Shown here: positions 12,001 to 22,800 of the stretch, piece by piece | How positions within the stretch are numbered: position 1 is the stretch's first letter | Layout: each line of letters starts with the position of its first letter | Origin: Hydractinia symbiolongicarpus | Taxonomy: Eukaryota; Cnidaria; Hydrozoa; Anthoathecata; Hydractiniidae | Direction: 5' to 3' | DNA: 64,000 bases | Assembly: GCF_029227915.1 (NCBI RefSeq) | Contig: NC_079875.1 | Span: 12,149,001 to 12,213,000, forward strand | Notes under the pieces: generated by a model | The model's database searches: none | Seen by the model: only the letters and a program-made list of their open reading frames with translations | Told to the model about the DNA's origin: nothing | Program-made: the position numbers and the translations under genes

Positions 12001-14329
12001 CGAAAATATACGTTACCTATTGTATAGTAAAAAAATAGTTGTGTCTTGCTATGAAATTTTTGCAAGTGCCATGCCTAAGTTTAGAGTTTATTTTAAACTA
12101 GAAAAAACAAAGAATTAAAAATTACATCGTTCTTAACCTGTGACATTTCGTCATCAGCTGTATTAACTGTTGCAGAGTCAGCAAGACTTTGGTCTTCATA
12201 TGCGTCATTTTCTGTACCATCTGCAGTGCCTCTATTATAAAAAATACTTATAAAGCAATAAATTATTTAAAAATAAAACTACTCAAATTTAGAAATTTTA
12301 CTTCTAAAATTATATACTGCTTTTAAATTTCACAAAATTTGTTTTAAAACACATTATTTATTGCATAATGTTCACTTTAAACTCTTTATGTCCAGCAATC
12401 TCACAAAACAAAGCATAAAAGATTTGAAATTGAAAAAAGGCATGCCCAACAGCTTTTTAAAAAAAGTTACTTTAAATAAAACTAAATAATTACCCTGATG
12501 AAACTGCTTGCTTTGCTCTTTTTTTCTTCTTATTGGTTATTGTTGATGTCTCGTTATTTTGAATATCTCTCTGTTTTCTTGACATTTTTCGTGTCACATC
12601 TGCTGCACTAGATATGTCTGTGTCATCTAAATTTTAGGAAATATATATTTTGCTACTTATTCAACTTTAATTCTAACTTCTACATTTGACATTTTATTGT
12701 CAAGTGCTGGGTTTATTGTTAACAAGTTTTATTGTCATTAAAATAATGAGTTTGCACTAAGAAAAAAAATTATATGGGAAGCAATGAAAAACAACTTATT
12801 ATCCCTGTATTCCAAATCAAAGAAACTCATCTTTTGCTAACTTATTAAGGCAAATGAATACTTCCACAAACATAAGAGGAAGAAAATGTTTTTTAATAAA
12901 AATCAATTTTCTTGTGAAAAAACCACATAACTGGCTCATTTTGCATTTCTGTTTACAAAATGGCGTTGAACAAACTTTTATATATTACATATAGTCTCTT
13001 ACTCTCCGTTTTAAGCAAATTTTCTTGTGATCGTGAACGTTTTTTTGTGAGAGAATTTCGTTTTGGCTTTACCTACAATAAATAAAACATTAAATTCAAA
13101 ATTCAAGAAGTAAAAGTGGTATTTATATGAAGTAAACAAACTCTAGATTATACCAAAGCAGCATCAGCAGTTCTAGTTCTTTCCTTTTTTTTGGATCTTT
13201 TTGGACTTGCCTCCGAGCTAAAAGAAAAACACTTATTACATTCGTTACTATTATCGAAATTATTTACCTAGGATAGTACTACTATTAATAAGGTTCGTGC
13301 CAAGGGGATCCCAGTGCTACTAAAGCTTCAAGTGCAGCAATCACTTAACTGTCTAAGCAGAAAGATAGATTCACATGTTTATATATATTGAAACAAGGGT
13401 ATATATGTAATTAAAATTGGTTGATTTTTGCACTAATAAAACCATGTTTGATTTTCAGCATACATCCTTCTGTATGTGTGATGTGAAAACTAAGAAACAG
13501 CAACATTGTTTTTTTTACTGATTATAAGGACTCCTGAGGCTGTGTAACAAAATGCTCTTACATGTCTTCACTGCCAGACCCAACATTTAAGAGAGCTTCA
13601 AATCTTGCATGAGTTCTTTCTCTTGCAGCGTTTAATTTCTTTGCCTCTTTATTTTTCTTCTTAAGTACTAAAAATAACTTATATAGACAACAATTAAGAG
13701 ACAAACAAAATCATGGAATTATTACAGGGTAATATTTTTAAAAATTATTTTTTTTACTTGCTTATCAGAATATTTAAATATGAATATTCACTTTTTAATG
13801 GTTTAAAATGCGATCTAAAACAGCATGGTTTTAGCAGCTAACAAACTATAGCACATAAAATAACCAAAAGTAAAAAAAACAATAATAATAAATCAAAAAT
13901 TTACAACAAAAAAGTACTTCAGCACTAAATAGAATGTTTTTTAATGTTAGCTGTTTTTATGATAATAAACACAAAAACTAAAGAAAGCTATCTCTCACAC
14001 CACTACGTTTTATAACAACCTCATTCATCATATGCATTTCAGTTACTATTAAGTAGAAAAAATTGAGACACAACAGGAACAATCTTACTAAAACAGGACA
14101 CACATGTTGTGCAAAGCTCATTATTAAGTATAACAATATTGTGTGCAAAAGCAACTGTCTGGAGTCCTGTTTTAACAAAGTTGTTGTTGCTGTACACAAC
14201 TTAAACTTTAAATGAGCATTTAAAGACAACTATGGGTAACCATTTTTAAGTATGATGTTATTACACCAAAAAACAAATAATAAAAAGGATGTAAAACCTA
14301 CAAGATGTTTCTGATTCTTCTGCTTCCAT
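76..14329 (-). CDS. AHI1: Jouberin (AHI1) orthologue, 27 exons visible, 3' end off window
   Basis: Exons in transcript order: 14302-14329, 13562-13667, 13154-13217, 13003-13072, 12494-12626, 12138-12231, 11741-11792, 11613-11666, 11401-11527, 10540-10635, 10269-10371, 10055-10144, 9608-9715, 9165-9290, 8922-8980, 8349-8480, 8225-8279, 7965-8080, 7553-7721, 7094-7154, 6648-6728, 6484-6542, 5969-6063, 5438-5571, 1309-1449, 921-1093, 76-240. All have GT donors and AG acceptors, and phases agree throughout (897 codons). The N-terminus is Lys/Arg-rich and probably disordered. A conserved middle region follows, with motifs such as PYWDETLIYND, WYRIAWAFLK and YSSTLYVTVKG, then a WD40 propeller of about seven blades, for example SASADSTVRCWD, LTGSYDRTIRIWN and GTENGFVHVWN. 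Vertebrate jouberin ends in an SH3 domain, which would lie left of base 76. The family acts at the ciliary transition zone and basal body (Joubert syndrome 3). The ATG at 14329 is chosen because the next exons match the jouberin N-terminus; a 3' splice-like site lies 19 bases upstream. A LINE interrupts the intron between 1449 and 5438. Confidence 0.93.
241..920. other. AHI1 intron containing a SINE
   Basis: Intron between the last two visible AHI1 exons, starting GTAAGT and ending TTTTAG on the minus strand. It includes an AT dinucleotide-rich patch near 370-420 and a tRNA-derived SINE copy described separately. No other coding sequence was seen. Confidence 0.8.
626..840 (+). mobile_element. 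tRNA-derived SINE, family A, degenerate copy
   Basis: The head has a tRNA-like A box (TGGCCTTGTAGTTATGG) and a B box-like GGTTCGGTAC. It is followed by the central segment ACGGGTCAACCCATGTCATG and a tail with AATGTATACATTCAGAAC. The same head and tail recur on the opposite strand at 9376-9540. The central segment also matches the second SINE family at 42395. Boundaries are approximate. Confidence 0.7.
1450..1863. other. AHI1 intron sequence left of the LINE
   Basis: AT-rich intron sequence between the AHI1 exon 1309-1449 and the presumed LINE start. No coding potential or repeat was recognised. The true LINE 5' end could lie inside this stretch if the target duplication at 1856 is coincidental. 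Confidence 0.5.
2035..4961 (+). pseudogene. LINE endonuclease-reverse transcriptase ORF, frameshifted
   Basis: Open stretches in changing frames: 2035-3120 (2A-like plus endonuclease), 3173-3499 (linker), 3508-3924 and 3905-4399 (reverse transcriptase palm, with the FADD active-site motif), 4522-4758 and 4698-4961 (C-terminal tail). Endonuclease residues and the YADD/FADD-type catalytic box are still visible, so the copy is not ancient. The breaks rule out a single translated protein from this locus. No upstream nucleic-acid-binding ORF1 was found between 1864 and 2035. Confidence 0.88.
2077..2115 (+). other. 2A-like ribosome-skipping motif at LINE ORF N-terminus
   Basis: Residues 15-27 of the LINE ORF read LLLSGDIETQPGP, resembling the 2A consensus D(V/I)ExNPGP, and follow a hydrophobic run. 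2A-like motifs at this place are known in some sea-urchin and other invertebrate non-LTR elements. Here the usual Asn before PGP is Gln, which may weaken or abolish skipping. Confidence 0.7.
5572..5968. other. AHI1 intron with 25-bp tandem repeat
   Basis: Intron between two WD40 exons. It contains only the short tandem array listed separately and T-rich DNA. Confidence 0.7.
5811..5880. repeat. 25-bp tandem repeat, about 2.8 units
   Basis: Units starting at 5811, 5836 and 5861 carry TACCTAACCATATCTCGG with one or two changes per unit. It lies within an AHI1 intron. Confidence 0.9.
7155..7552. other. AHI1 intron, no recognised content
   Basis: Intron between the third- and fourth-blade WD40 exons. 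No repeat, RNA or coding signal was recognised. The smaller AHI1 introns of 300-700 bases at 6064-6483, 8481-8921, 9716-10054, 10636-11400, 12627-13002 and 13668-14301 are likewise AT-rich without recognisable content. Confidence 0.6.
9376..9540 (-). mobile_element. tRNA-derived SINE, family A, in an AHI1 intron
   Basis: On the minus strand the copy reads GTGGCCTTGTGGTTATGG (A-box region), then GGTTCGGTCC (B box), then the tail AATGTATACATTCAGAAC and a block ending in TCCAACACTG. It matches the copy at 626-840 in head and tail but has lost most of the central segment. It sits in the intron between AHI1 exons 9608-9715 and 9165-9290. Confidence 0.7.
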
Positions 14330-14349
14330 AACAAACTTAATTTCTAACC

Positions 14350-16100
14350 TAAAATACAACATATTAAAAAGAATAATAGATGCTAAGAAAATTATAAAGA
14401 AACTAAAAGACTGGGAATTTGATATACCTAATGAGTAGGAATTTTTTATACTGCAGAACACTGCAAATAAAAAGTTTACACAACACAAAACATTCTTCTA
14501 ATCATGCACAATCCTCTAGTCAAGTCTTCTGGAAAGGTTGAACAAATGCAAATTTTTGTATTTGCCATATTTTAACGCTTTGCAAAGCAAGTACAAACCA
14601 AAATGACAATGATTCACAAATAAAAATAAAGAGCGCTGTGCGTTGAAACAGTCAAGTTTAAAAGAGATATTGCAAAACCATTCAAAACATTTAAGAAACC
14701 AAAAAAGTGACGCACTAAATATCTATATTTTACAATAAAGGAATATATATAACACAAAAATACAAAAAAAATTACAGTGTATAGAGAATTAAAACTTAGA
14801 GTTGGAGATAACACCGTTTTAACAGAGAATTTATGATTGTGATTAGCTATACGCCTTATTCTGGAGATATAAAGGTAAAATGGTGAATTAAGTGCTACAT
14901 AATTGTTTATAAAGAATGAAACGGTGACATTAAAAAATTGTTGTAGTGTAAGTCTTTGTCTTACTTTTAGTTTGCACCATAGCACAGTTCCTCTTGTCGC
15001 CCCGCCCTGCCCTGACTGTCTCCTGTTTTGAAGTAAAGGTTTTTTGCGGAGCAAAGCCCATTTGGCATTTAAGCCTGTATTACTTTTATCTATTTCCTAT
15101 TATACAGTGGGAAAAAATAAAGTTGAAAAAAAAAATTGAAGAAGTGTCACTTTTTTCTGTTCACAGGTTCTTTCTTGCATCCTTTGCGTTCTGGGAACAA
15201 GGTTGCTATTTTTAAGAAAGCTTTCACATTCAAATATAATATTCAAATAAAATTGTGAAAACAAAACAAACTGAAAATGTTTTTGGGTTGTTAAGTTAAG
15301 CTGGTGTTAGATTATAACAGCCCATGCAATACGTCAAAAAGAACAACAACCGATTGGAAATATATACATCATCAAAAACGATTGCTAATGGTTAGTAGTT
15401 ACAATAGAGTTTGATTAATCTTTTTATCGAGGCAATATTAGCTATACATTATTTTCTACTTAAGCATAAGTAGGGAAAGATATGTTTAACTTGCTCTACA
15501 GCTCTTTGTAATATCTGATAAGTATATATGGATTAGCTAGTGAGATGAATTAGGTTTCTAAACGTTCTTTCAACTTTTCTGATGCAAATGAACAGCAAAA
15601 GGTAACAAAAATCATCTTTGTAAACCAACGTATTGATGTAAACTTTTTTTATAAATGAATCATCCAAACCTACTTTCTTTTCTCACTATTATGATATGCC
15701 TGTATATCTATTTTTCCAGATTACGCAACCTGTAAAAATGTTGGCTGTCGCTTTGGGATAAAAATAGTCCTCATAAAATTTTAAAACTGCTACATCAGTT
15801 GTTGGGAGAGAAACTGTTGTTACTGTAAAAGTTTAGAAATCCTTTTTGTATATTAATTTAATTACTTCATAATTTAATATTTAAATTGTAAAAAATAATG
15901 ATGTGGTTTTGACTGTTTTAATAATTTTTGAATTCTATGAAGTTAGAAGTCTATTGAAACAATGAGAGAAAAACTCACAAAAAACAATAGTAAGTAAGTA
16001 AGTTGAGTTCGCATTAGAAAAGTAAAGTTGGTTCATAAAAAATTCGGCACTCTGTAACGAAGTAAACCACCATCTAGATGGGGCCTGGGAATACCTTAGA
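14350..16100. other. AHI1 upstream region, no gene recognised
   Basis: AT-rich DNA with one GC-richer patch (about 14985-15060, a CCCCGCCCTGCCCTG run) that could belong to the AHI1 promoter or an old repeat. Open frames here (for example 14614-15054 minus) are low complexity, lack splice partners and resemble no family. No convincing noncoding first exon was found. Confidence 0.5.
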
Positions 16101-16117
16101 TCAATTACCATTTTTCT

Positions 16118-16234
16118 ATCGCCGTTCTTCGTACTTAAACTTTTAAAATGTGATTTAAAAAAGGTTTTCTATCGCCATTCTTTGTTTTTAAACTTTTAAA
16201 ATGCGATCTAAAAAAGCATTTCTATCGCCACTTA
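16118..16234. repeat. Minisatellite fragment (~52-60 bp unit), about two units
   Basis: Repeats of TTCTATCGCC ... TTTAAACTTTTAAAATGCGATCTAAAAAA match the unit found inside the inverted-repeat element at 38765-40140 and its half copy at 30907. No element ends were seen next to this fragment. Confidence 0.85.
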
Positions 16235-16844
16235 AAAATATTCGAATCTCAATTTTATAATTTTCTTTACAAGGTGATTTGCAAAAATGGCATTTCGATT
16301 TGCAAATTGAGAGCTGCTAATTCAAACCCTATAATTAAAAAAATTAGAAGATACAGGTAGGTAGAAAAACATATGGAAAAAATAAGAGAATAAGGGAGAG
16401 AAAGGAGAATATTTATATAACTGATAATTATATCAGTAGTTGTTAATAAAATATTTCTTAAGAACTGATTTAACCACAAAAATAGATTTACTAGGGAATC
16501 TAAAAGGGAGAATTGACTGTAATTCATTCTACGACTTAATAGAATAAACAAATAGATTTGAGTCCATAAAAGGTAGACCTGACAGAAGGTAAGTTAATTA
16601 AACCATGTTTGTTATTTTGAGTTTGGTGTTCCTGAGAAAAATCAATTGCAAATGTATTATTAAGACTGGTTGGTAAAGTATTATAAGCAAAGATTGTGAA
16701 GAAACAGAATGTTTTGAAGAATTACCATATCAGAAAATTCAGAAAGACCTAATTTGTTATATAGGGGGCTAATTCTAGCATTTTAGCTCTATCTCTAAGA
16801 ACATCATATCTCATTCCTCAGGGCTTCTTTTTTGCTTTGTGATA

Positions 16845-17090
16845 AGGCGGACGTCACAAATATTTGGTGTTAGAGTTATTTGAGCACCAAAAATAGACTC
16901 AGTCAGTCAGTCGGTGAATGATAGCTCAAAACTTCGAAAAATTGTATCCAACCATCCAGTCATCAACACACGCCATGATAACTTCGGCACTTCTTTTAAA
17001 TGGAGTTTTCGCACACTATTTTCAACTAGCAAAGCAAAGCACAATAGTAATAATATTTTTTTGTCATTCTAGCTTTTGTGACGTCCGCCT
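16845..17090. mobile_element. Short inverted-repeat element (MITE), 246 bp
   Basis: AGGCGGACGTCACAAA at 16845-16860 is the exact inverse of TTTGTGACGTCCGCCT at 17075-17090. The left flank is TA(A) and the right end abuts the TA used by the next element. No transposase coding was found. The superfamily is uncertain. Confidence 0.75.
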
Positions 17091-17091
17091 A

Positions 17092-17423
17092 GGGGCCTTT
17101 GAAAAACTTTTTTGGGCCCCGTTAGCAGGATATCCCCGCTAAGGGTGGGAGTGGGTCTGAAGTTTGAAAAAAGAACTTTTATCGACTAAGGATTGAGAAA
17201 TTAAAAAAAAATGTTTGTGGCCTAAAAATTTTACGCCGATTGTGAGCATAATTCCTCTTTTCATCAATTCTGATAACTTTTATCTACAAAACACGCCCCT
17301 GACCCTTCCAAGATGTATCCGAATGTGTGTATTTCACGGACGGAAATCAGCTAGGGAGAGGGTCCGAATCTTAGCGCCGATATCCTGCTAACAAGGGGCC
17401 CAAAAAATTTTTCGAAAGCCCCC
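17092..17423. mobile_element. TA-flanked inverted-repeat element (MITE), 332 bp
   Basis: The left end (GGGGCCTTTGAAAAAC, then TTTTTTGGGCCCC and TTAGCAGGATATC) matches the inverse of the right end (GGGGGCTTTCGAAAAA, TTTTTTGGGCCCC, TTAGCAGGATATC) over about 42 bases. TA flanks both sides (17090-17091 and 17424-17425), as expected for a Tc1/mariner-type target. It is non-autonomous. Confidence 0.82.
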
Positions 17424-17429
17424 TAAAAT

Positions 17430-19825
17430 ATATGATGTGGCTAATGGTGCGTCAGCACGCATATCAACATGGAATAGAATCTCTGGTGACAAGATTACAT
17501 TTTACTTGAGGAACCTTTTTTAAAATTTGTTAACACTGTCTATAGGAGCAGATAAAAAGTTCTCTTCATATAGCTATACATATAGCTAACGTATAATTTT
17601 CCGCTCGGAACATAGCCAGGGAATCGTTTCCGCTCCGCAATTCTTTATATAATAATTACAAAATAACTTTAAAAACTTTTTGAGTTAGCTAACAAAAAAA
17701 CAGAAGTAAAAAAAAAACATTGACCTGCACAATCAGTTCCCAACAACTTCCTCCACCATTTACGATGTTTACCCGTGTCTTGTTTGTTCAACTTTCAAAA
17801 CGACTCGCTTACACCGTCGTACCCAGGGCATCTTTTACCTTTTCTGACGTTAGAACAGAATACGATGCCCTGGGGGGATGAGGTTAGTTCCGTCTGCCCC
17901 GGATTTTATGTTTCCTTTTTTGAGGTTTTTTGTACAACAATAACACAGAAATTCTATATTTAAAATATTTCTTACGGTTCACTTTAGACGACTGTAAAGC
18001 ATACTTAATTTTTAAAATTCATTCCTCCTGAAAAGGCTTGCACGGCGAATCCTTGTCCACGGCCGGAGCTCCTCTATATATCCTATGTTCACGATCCAAG
18101 CTCGTTCCCGGGGCTCTTTTTCTCTTACTGACAATCTCAGGCGGCAAAATAACAATTCCTTAAAATCAAAATGTGTACTAAAAAATTCGTAACCTTCGTA
18201 TCCTTTTAGTTTAAAGTCCCTTTTTGGTCCTTGATGTATTAAAAAGGAAATGGAAAAACGGGAAAAATCAAAGCCGGTAAGAACGGTAAAAAATCAGTAC
18301 CAAATACACCTTTCCCGAATTTTATAAATTATAATAACGTCAACCAAAATTTTATAATGGTTTTGTGCACTTCAAATAAGGATATTCAGATAGAATATTA
18401 AGTTATCATGACGAAAAAAAAGTTTTTAGAGCAGTATAATATTCTGATTGGATTTTACTTAAACTTTAAAAAAAAATTTGTTTTTGAAAACGAGGCTATT
18501 CTTAGGAAGCTCGGCTACACGAAGGGTTTCACCGTAATTTTCAGCTCGGAATTGAGGAACACGAAGAGAAATATTTACGAAATTAGGTAATTTGTTACAC
18601 CTTTTGCTAAGGAACTTAGGGAAAAGAATCATTTTTAGTATCGACCTCTTTAATTGAGTTTGGCATAATTAGGAAATTCGGGAAAGGTCTATTTAAATCA
18701 CCGAGTCCAACACCAACTAATCATATGGATACATAATTTACTTCGATTACGTAGCTACTAATATCATTTTATTCTTTTCTCACGAATAACATGAAGATAA
18801 ATTTTGTCTCCATGACTTTTTGACTCTTATCAGCGCTGAGCTTATTGATAGGTCTGGCGATCGAGGTTGCATGAAAATGTCCGCTAGAACAATTCTTAAA
18901 AAAAAACTCATGTGTACGAAATGTTAACATGATACGACTTCAAAAAGATCAGTTACAGGGCAGTGGTTATCATAGCCTAAAGAAAAGCCGAACAGATAGA
19001 ACGAATAAGAAAACTGCCTACTTCTTCTACATGTTCAATAACAACAGTAGCTGTTTCTGTCCAAAGAAAATTTAAAGTTATATTTATCTCGGTTAAATGC
19101 TCTACCATAAAGCAAACGCCTCCCACGCAAATTAAAAATACGCAGTCTCGGCTTTTTAATTGACTGAATTTCAATTTTATTATTTACTCCTAACATAATA
19201 TACAAATTGCGTTTCTATAAAAATTATTGCACTTAAAGTGCTTCATGTTTTTCATATATATCTATCCTATCTCATGTACTCTCCCTTCGTAGTCAAACTG
19301 CAACCGCATGCTGAAAGCATTTGAATAAAATTATTTGGTTTTCAAAAATAGAAGAGTGATATTTTATTGTAAATTCGAAGAAATTCAGACCAAACGATGT
19401 CACATATGAATTATAATTTACAATTAGGAATTATGTATAAAAAAAGCAGAAAAACGTAGTGTGTAAAAAATGCAAACGTTTCCTGTTTCTTTTTGCAGCT
19501 AGTACCAACCAAAAAGCAAGTTACCCCCCCCCAAAAAAAAACAAAAAAACAACAACAACAAAAAACAAACAAAACACTTCCAGAGTATGGTTAACAAAGC
19601 AACAGGTAAACATGATATCTAAATTAGCATATTATTAAAACTAGAATCGGGGAACATTTCGAAAGTTAAAAATTTCGAAATTTTAAAACTGATGTGACAA
19701 AGATTTTGTCCAGAAAAAGTATTTCTGGTAGTGTATCCGAAAGCAAGATAAATAAAATTGTGTATAGGTAGATACGATAATATAAATAAGTTATATATAA
19801 TAGTCATAATACACTAATCCATGGT
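17430..19825. other. Intergenic between COG1 and AHI1, no gene recognised
   Basis: AT-rich sequence with a few GC-richer patches (about 17740-17900 and 18040-18130) and an A/C-rich simple stretch near 19520-19575. Frames of about 60 codons (for example 18408-18590 plus) have no similarity I recognise. A possible COG1 AATAAA is noted separately. Confidence 0.5.
19363..19368 (-). terminator. Candidate COG1 polyadenylation signal
   Basis: TTTATT on the plus strand gives AATAAA on the minus strand about 460 bases after the COG1 stop. It is the nearest canonical hexamer I saw. Support is weak in such AT-rich DNA. Confidence 0.3.
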
Positions 19826-22800
19826 TTAAACTAAACCTTGCAGAGTGATTTGTGATTGATGAAGGAACAGAGGACTGGATTGTTGTTGTTGACTGAAGTA
19901 TTCAACCTAAGAAAATAAATATATAAACAAAAAGTGAATTTAATAATAACACCAATAAAAAATATTAAAGTAATTTTATCTTTTCAAGTGAATGAAAAGA
20001 AAAATAAGTCTAGTTTTTTTCTGACTACCAAAACTGAAAAAAGCAGATTCGTTGCAGTTCGGTTGTTAGGGTGTCTACTTAATAACAATCCCTTATTTCC
20101 TGACATTGCCGACATTTCTGGAGTACTGACACTCCCCTTATTTTCTCCAGGACATTTATTTTATTGTGGCCCTGGCCCTAAATGTAAATTTGACACAAAT
20201 ATGAAGACAGATCAAAGTAAAATATTATTAATCGTTTAGAAATAGATAACATACAGTTTAATACTTTCCAATATATTAAAAAAAAGACAGCTTGCTTTTG
20301 ACCATTCTGAAATTCCTAACTCATTTTCCTGACATTTACACAATATTAAAAATACCCCGGACTTTCCAGTGGATACCGTGGGTTGCTTTTTCCACCATTT
20401 ATTTCACAGACAAAGTACAACGGCGTCAACCAGTAGCTATTCAAAAAAAAATAGTTTTAACTAATACTAACTTAATACTAACTAATACTAATAATACCTT
20501 GTTTGTGTCTTGTTTATCTTTTGAATTATAACCACTCATGGGTAGCAACATAAACCTTGGAGGATTGGAGACGAGTTGTACGACGCTATGTTCTTCTTGC
20601 GATAAGGAAGAAATTCGTGTTGTGCTAACTTGTAAAGAGTGTTTGTTCAAACTGGATATAGAACCAAATATTAACTAAAAAAATAGTTGATAAAAACTTT
20701 AGCAAAACAAAACTTTTTTTCTGGCGTGCGCTATTAACAACACGCTTGGAGTGGTTAATTTCTTTGGATGTAATAAATGGCCTCCAAATTTTTTTTTATG
20801 TTAGACATGTTTATAAGACACACGTTATAAGAAACACGAGGCTGAGATGAAATATTAAGACAATTTAAAAGTAAATTGACGGAGCTCTTGAAGGAAAGGA
20901 ATTTAAGGATACAAAAAAAATGGCCAGGCTCTATAAATGTTCATAAAATCGTTTTTAAAGTAGTCAAAAAACAAAACATCCAGGTCAACAAGGAGGTTCA
21001 AATGAGACACTACAAAGCTGGAACTCGCTGGATACGATACATTACTTTTTATATTTATGCATCTATTAACCATGCGCTTTTAAAATCACTCGATCGGTTC
21101 ACTCAAAGCGCCTAGTGCTAGGCTTAGAAAACAAGTTTAGAAATAAGCGGAAAAATAATCCATTCCTTAAGATTTTTCTGTATAAAAAAAAGTAAAAAAC
21201 ACCTTCGCACTAACAATTGCTTTAGTTAATGGCTCCTTTCCTATTTAGCTTGTCTTACTATTCTAGATTGCAGCATGGATTGACAATGTTATATTTGACC
21301 CTGCGTTGTTTAAAAAAACACTTACCAAGCTGATATCGAGCCTCAAACCCGATTCCAAAAAATAATTGGAGTGTTTAGACTTACCGAAGTTCTTTGAAGT
21401 TGTCGTTGTACGAAAGTATTGATGTGTGGGGTGAATACGTCTAAGTCAAAGGGATCAACAAAATTCTCTAATTCGTCAATCAACTTATTTGCATGTTGTC
21501 GATACTTTACCAGCGCCTAAAAAGCCCATAAAACTTGATAAAAATGTCTGTTTGGCAGGATTTTCAAGTAAGTATGTAGAAGTAAGATTAGTTCTTTTCA
21601 CGTGCAATGTTACTATGGATAAATCCAGTAGCTTTTTTCAAAATTATTTATCAAAAGTTTAAATTTCTCTAGTTTTAGGATGCCCGCTCTAATCGCGACA
21701 GAAAATCCTGAAACACTAATATTTACGTTTTTTTTTCATTACCCAATCAAATTGTTAGGGTTAGGCGTTAGGCTGCTAATAGTAAATTTCTTTTTTTTTG
21801 CCTCACCTTACCACCTGATATTTTACCACCACAGTACTGCCATCGTAAACACAAAAGTCAATTTTATTACTCTCCTCAGTAGTCCACAAAAATGTATGCA
21901 GGGGAAGGGATGTGAAATATAAAGGTTATCAAGCAAGTTCCTAATGTTCGCCTCGGTACAACGCCTAGACCATAAATGCAGTGGATTGGAAACGATTATT
22001 TAAGAATGTAAGCAAATTAAATTTCAAAAGAACACTATTGAAAGCATCTCTTAAACCAAAAAAAAATCCCTAGGCAAAAAAACATCTAAATCTTCCAGGT
22101 GTCTTGATTTTCCTAGCCACACTGACCTAAAAAACAAAACAAATAACATCTACCTCATCTTTTGCGTCAGTGTTTCCGCCAAAGATCTTCGAAACAAACT
22201 TAACATCGAATATCATTTGCAACGCTTTATTTTGAAACAATACTTTTTGTTTCACTTCAGTTACAAACGACTCATGGGAGGAAAAGATTGATTCGCCAAT
22301 CTTGGTTAAAAGCGAACTAATCGTTTGCCTGTTAAAAAAGAGACCGTGTTACATAGATGATAAAATGCTTTAAAAGATTTGTTTCTCCTTGCACTGATTA
22401 CAGGATGGCTAAATTATTTACTAGTCTCAAGTGCTTTTCCCAGAATGAAACCTTTTTGGTGCGAAAAAGCATAAAACTGTCTAAATCCTCTTTAAACATG
22501 AAAACTCGCATTCAACAGAGTGACTGAAATAAAAATACACCTCATCAAATTTACAGTCAGCTCGAAAATTTTTAGTTGGGATGTAGGTATATTTTTAATT
22601 CGGTTTTCTATATGAAAGAAGCAAGTGGAGCATGATTGGATTTTAACATAGCAGAAAATTAAAACGGGAGGGATCACATATACCGACGTGTGAATTCTTC
22701 GATGTGTAAAATACGGCTTTTCTTTTGGTTAACGTTCCACCAGAGCATGTCACAAATTTCCCCAAAGATATCAAAATTCCAAAAATATTTCAAAATTTTT

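Noticed and set aside
14614-15054. 146-codon minus-strand gene upstream of AHI1
   Set aside because: Phe/Tyr/Leu-rich translation typical of AT-rich noncoding DNA, with no splice partners or family resemblance.
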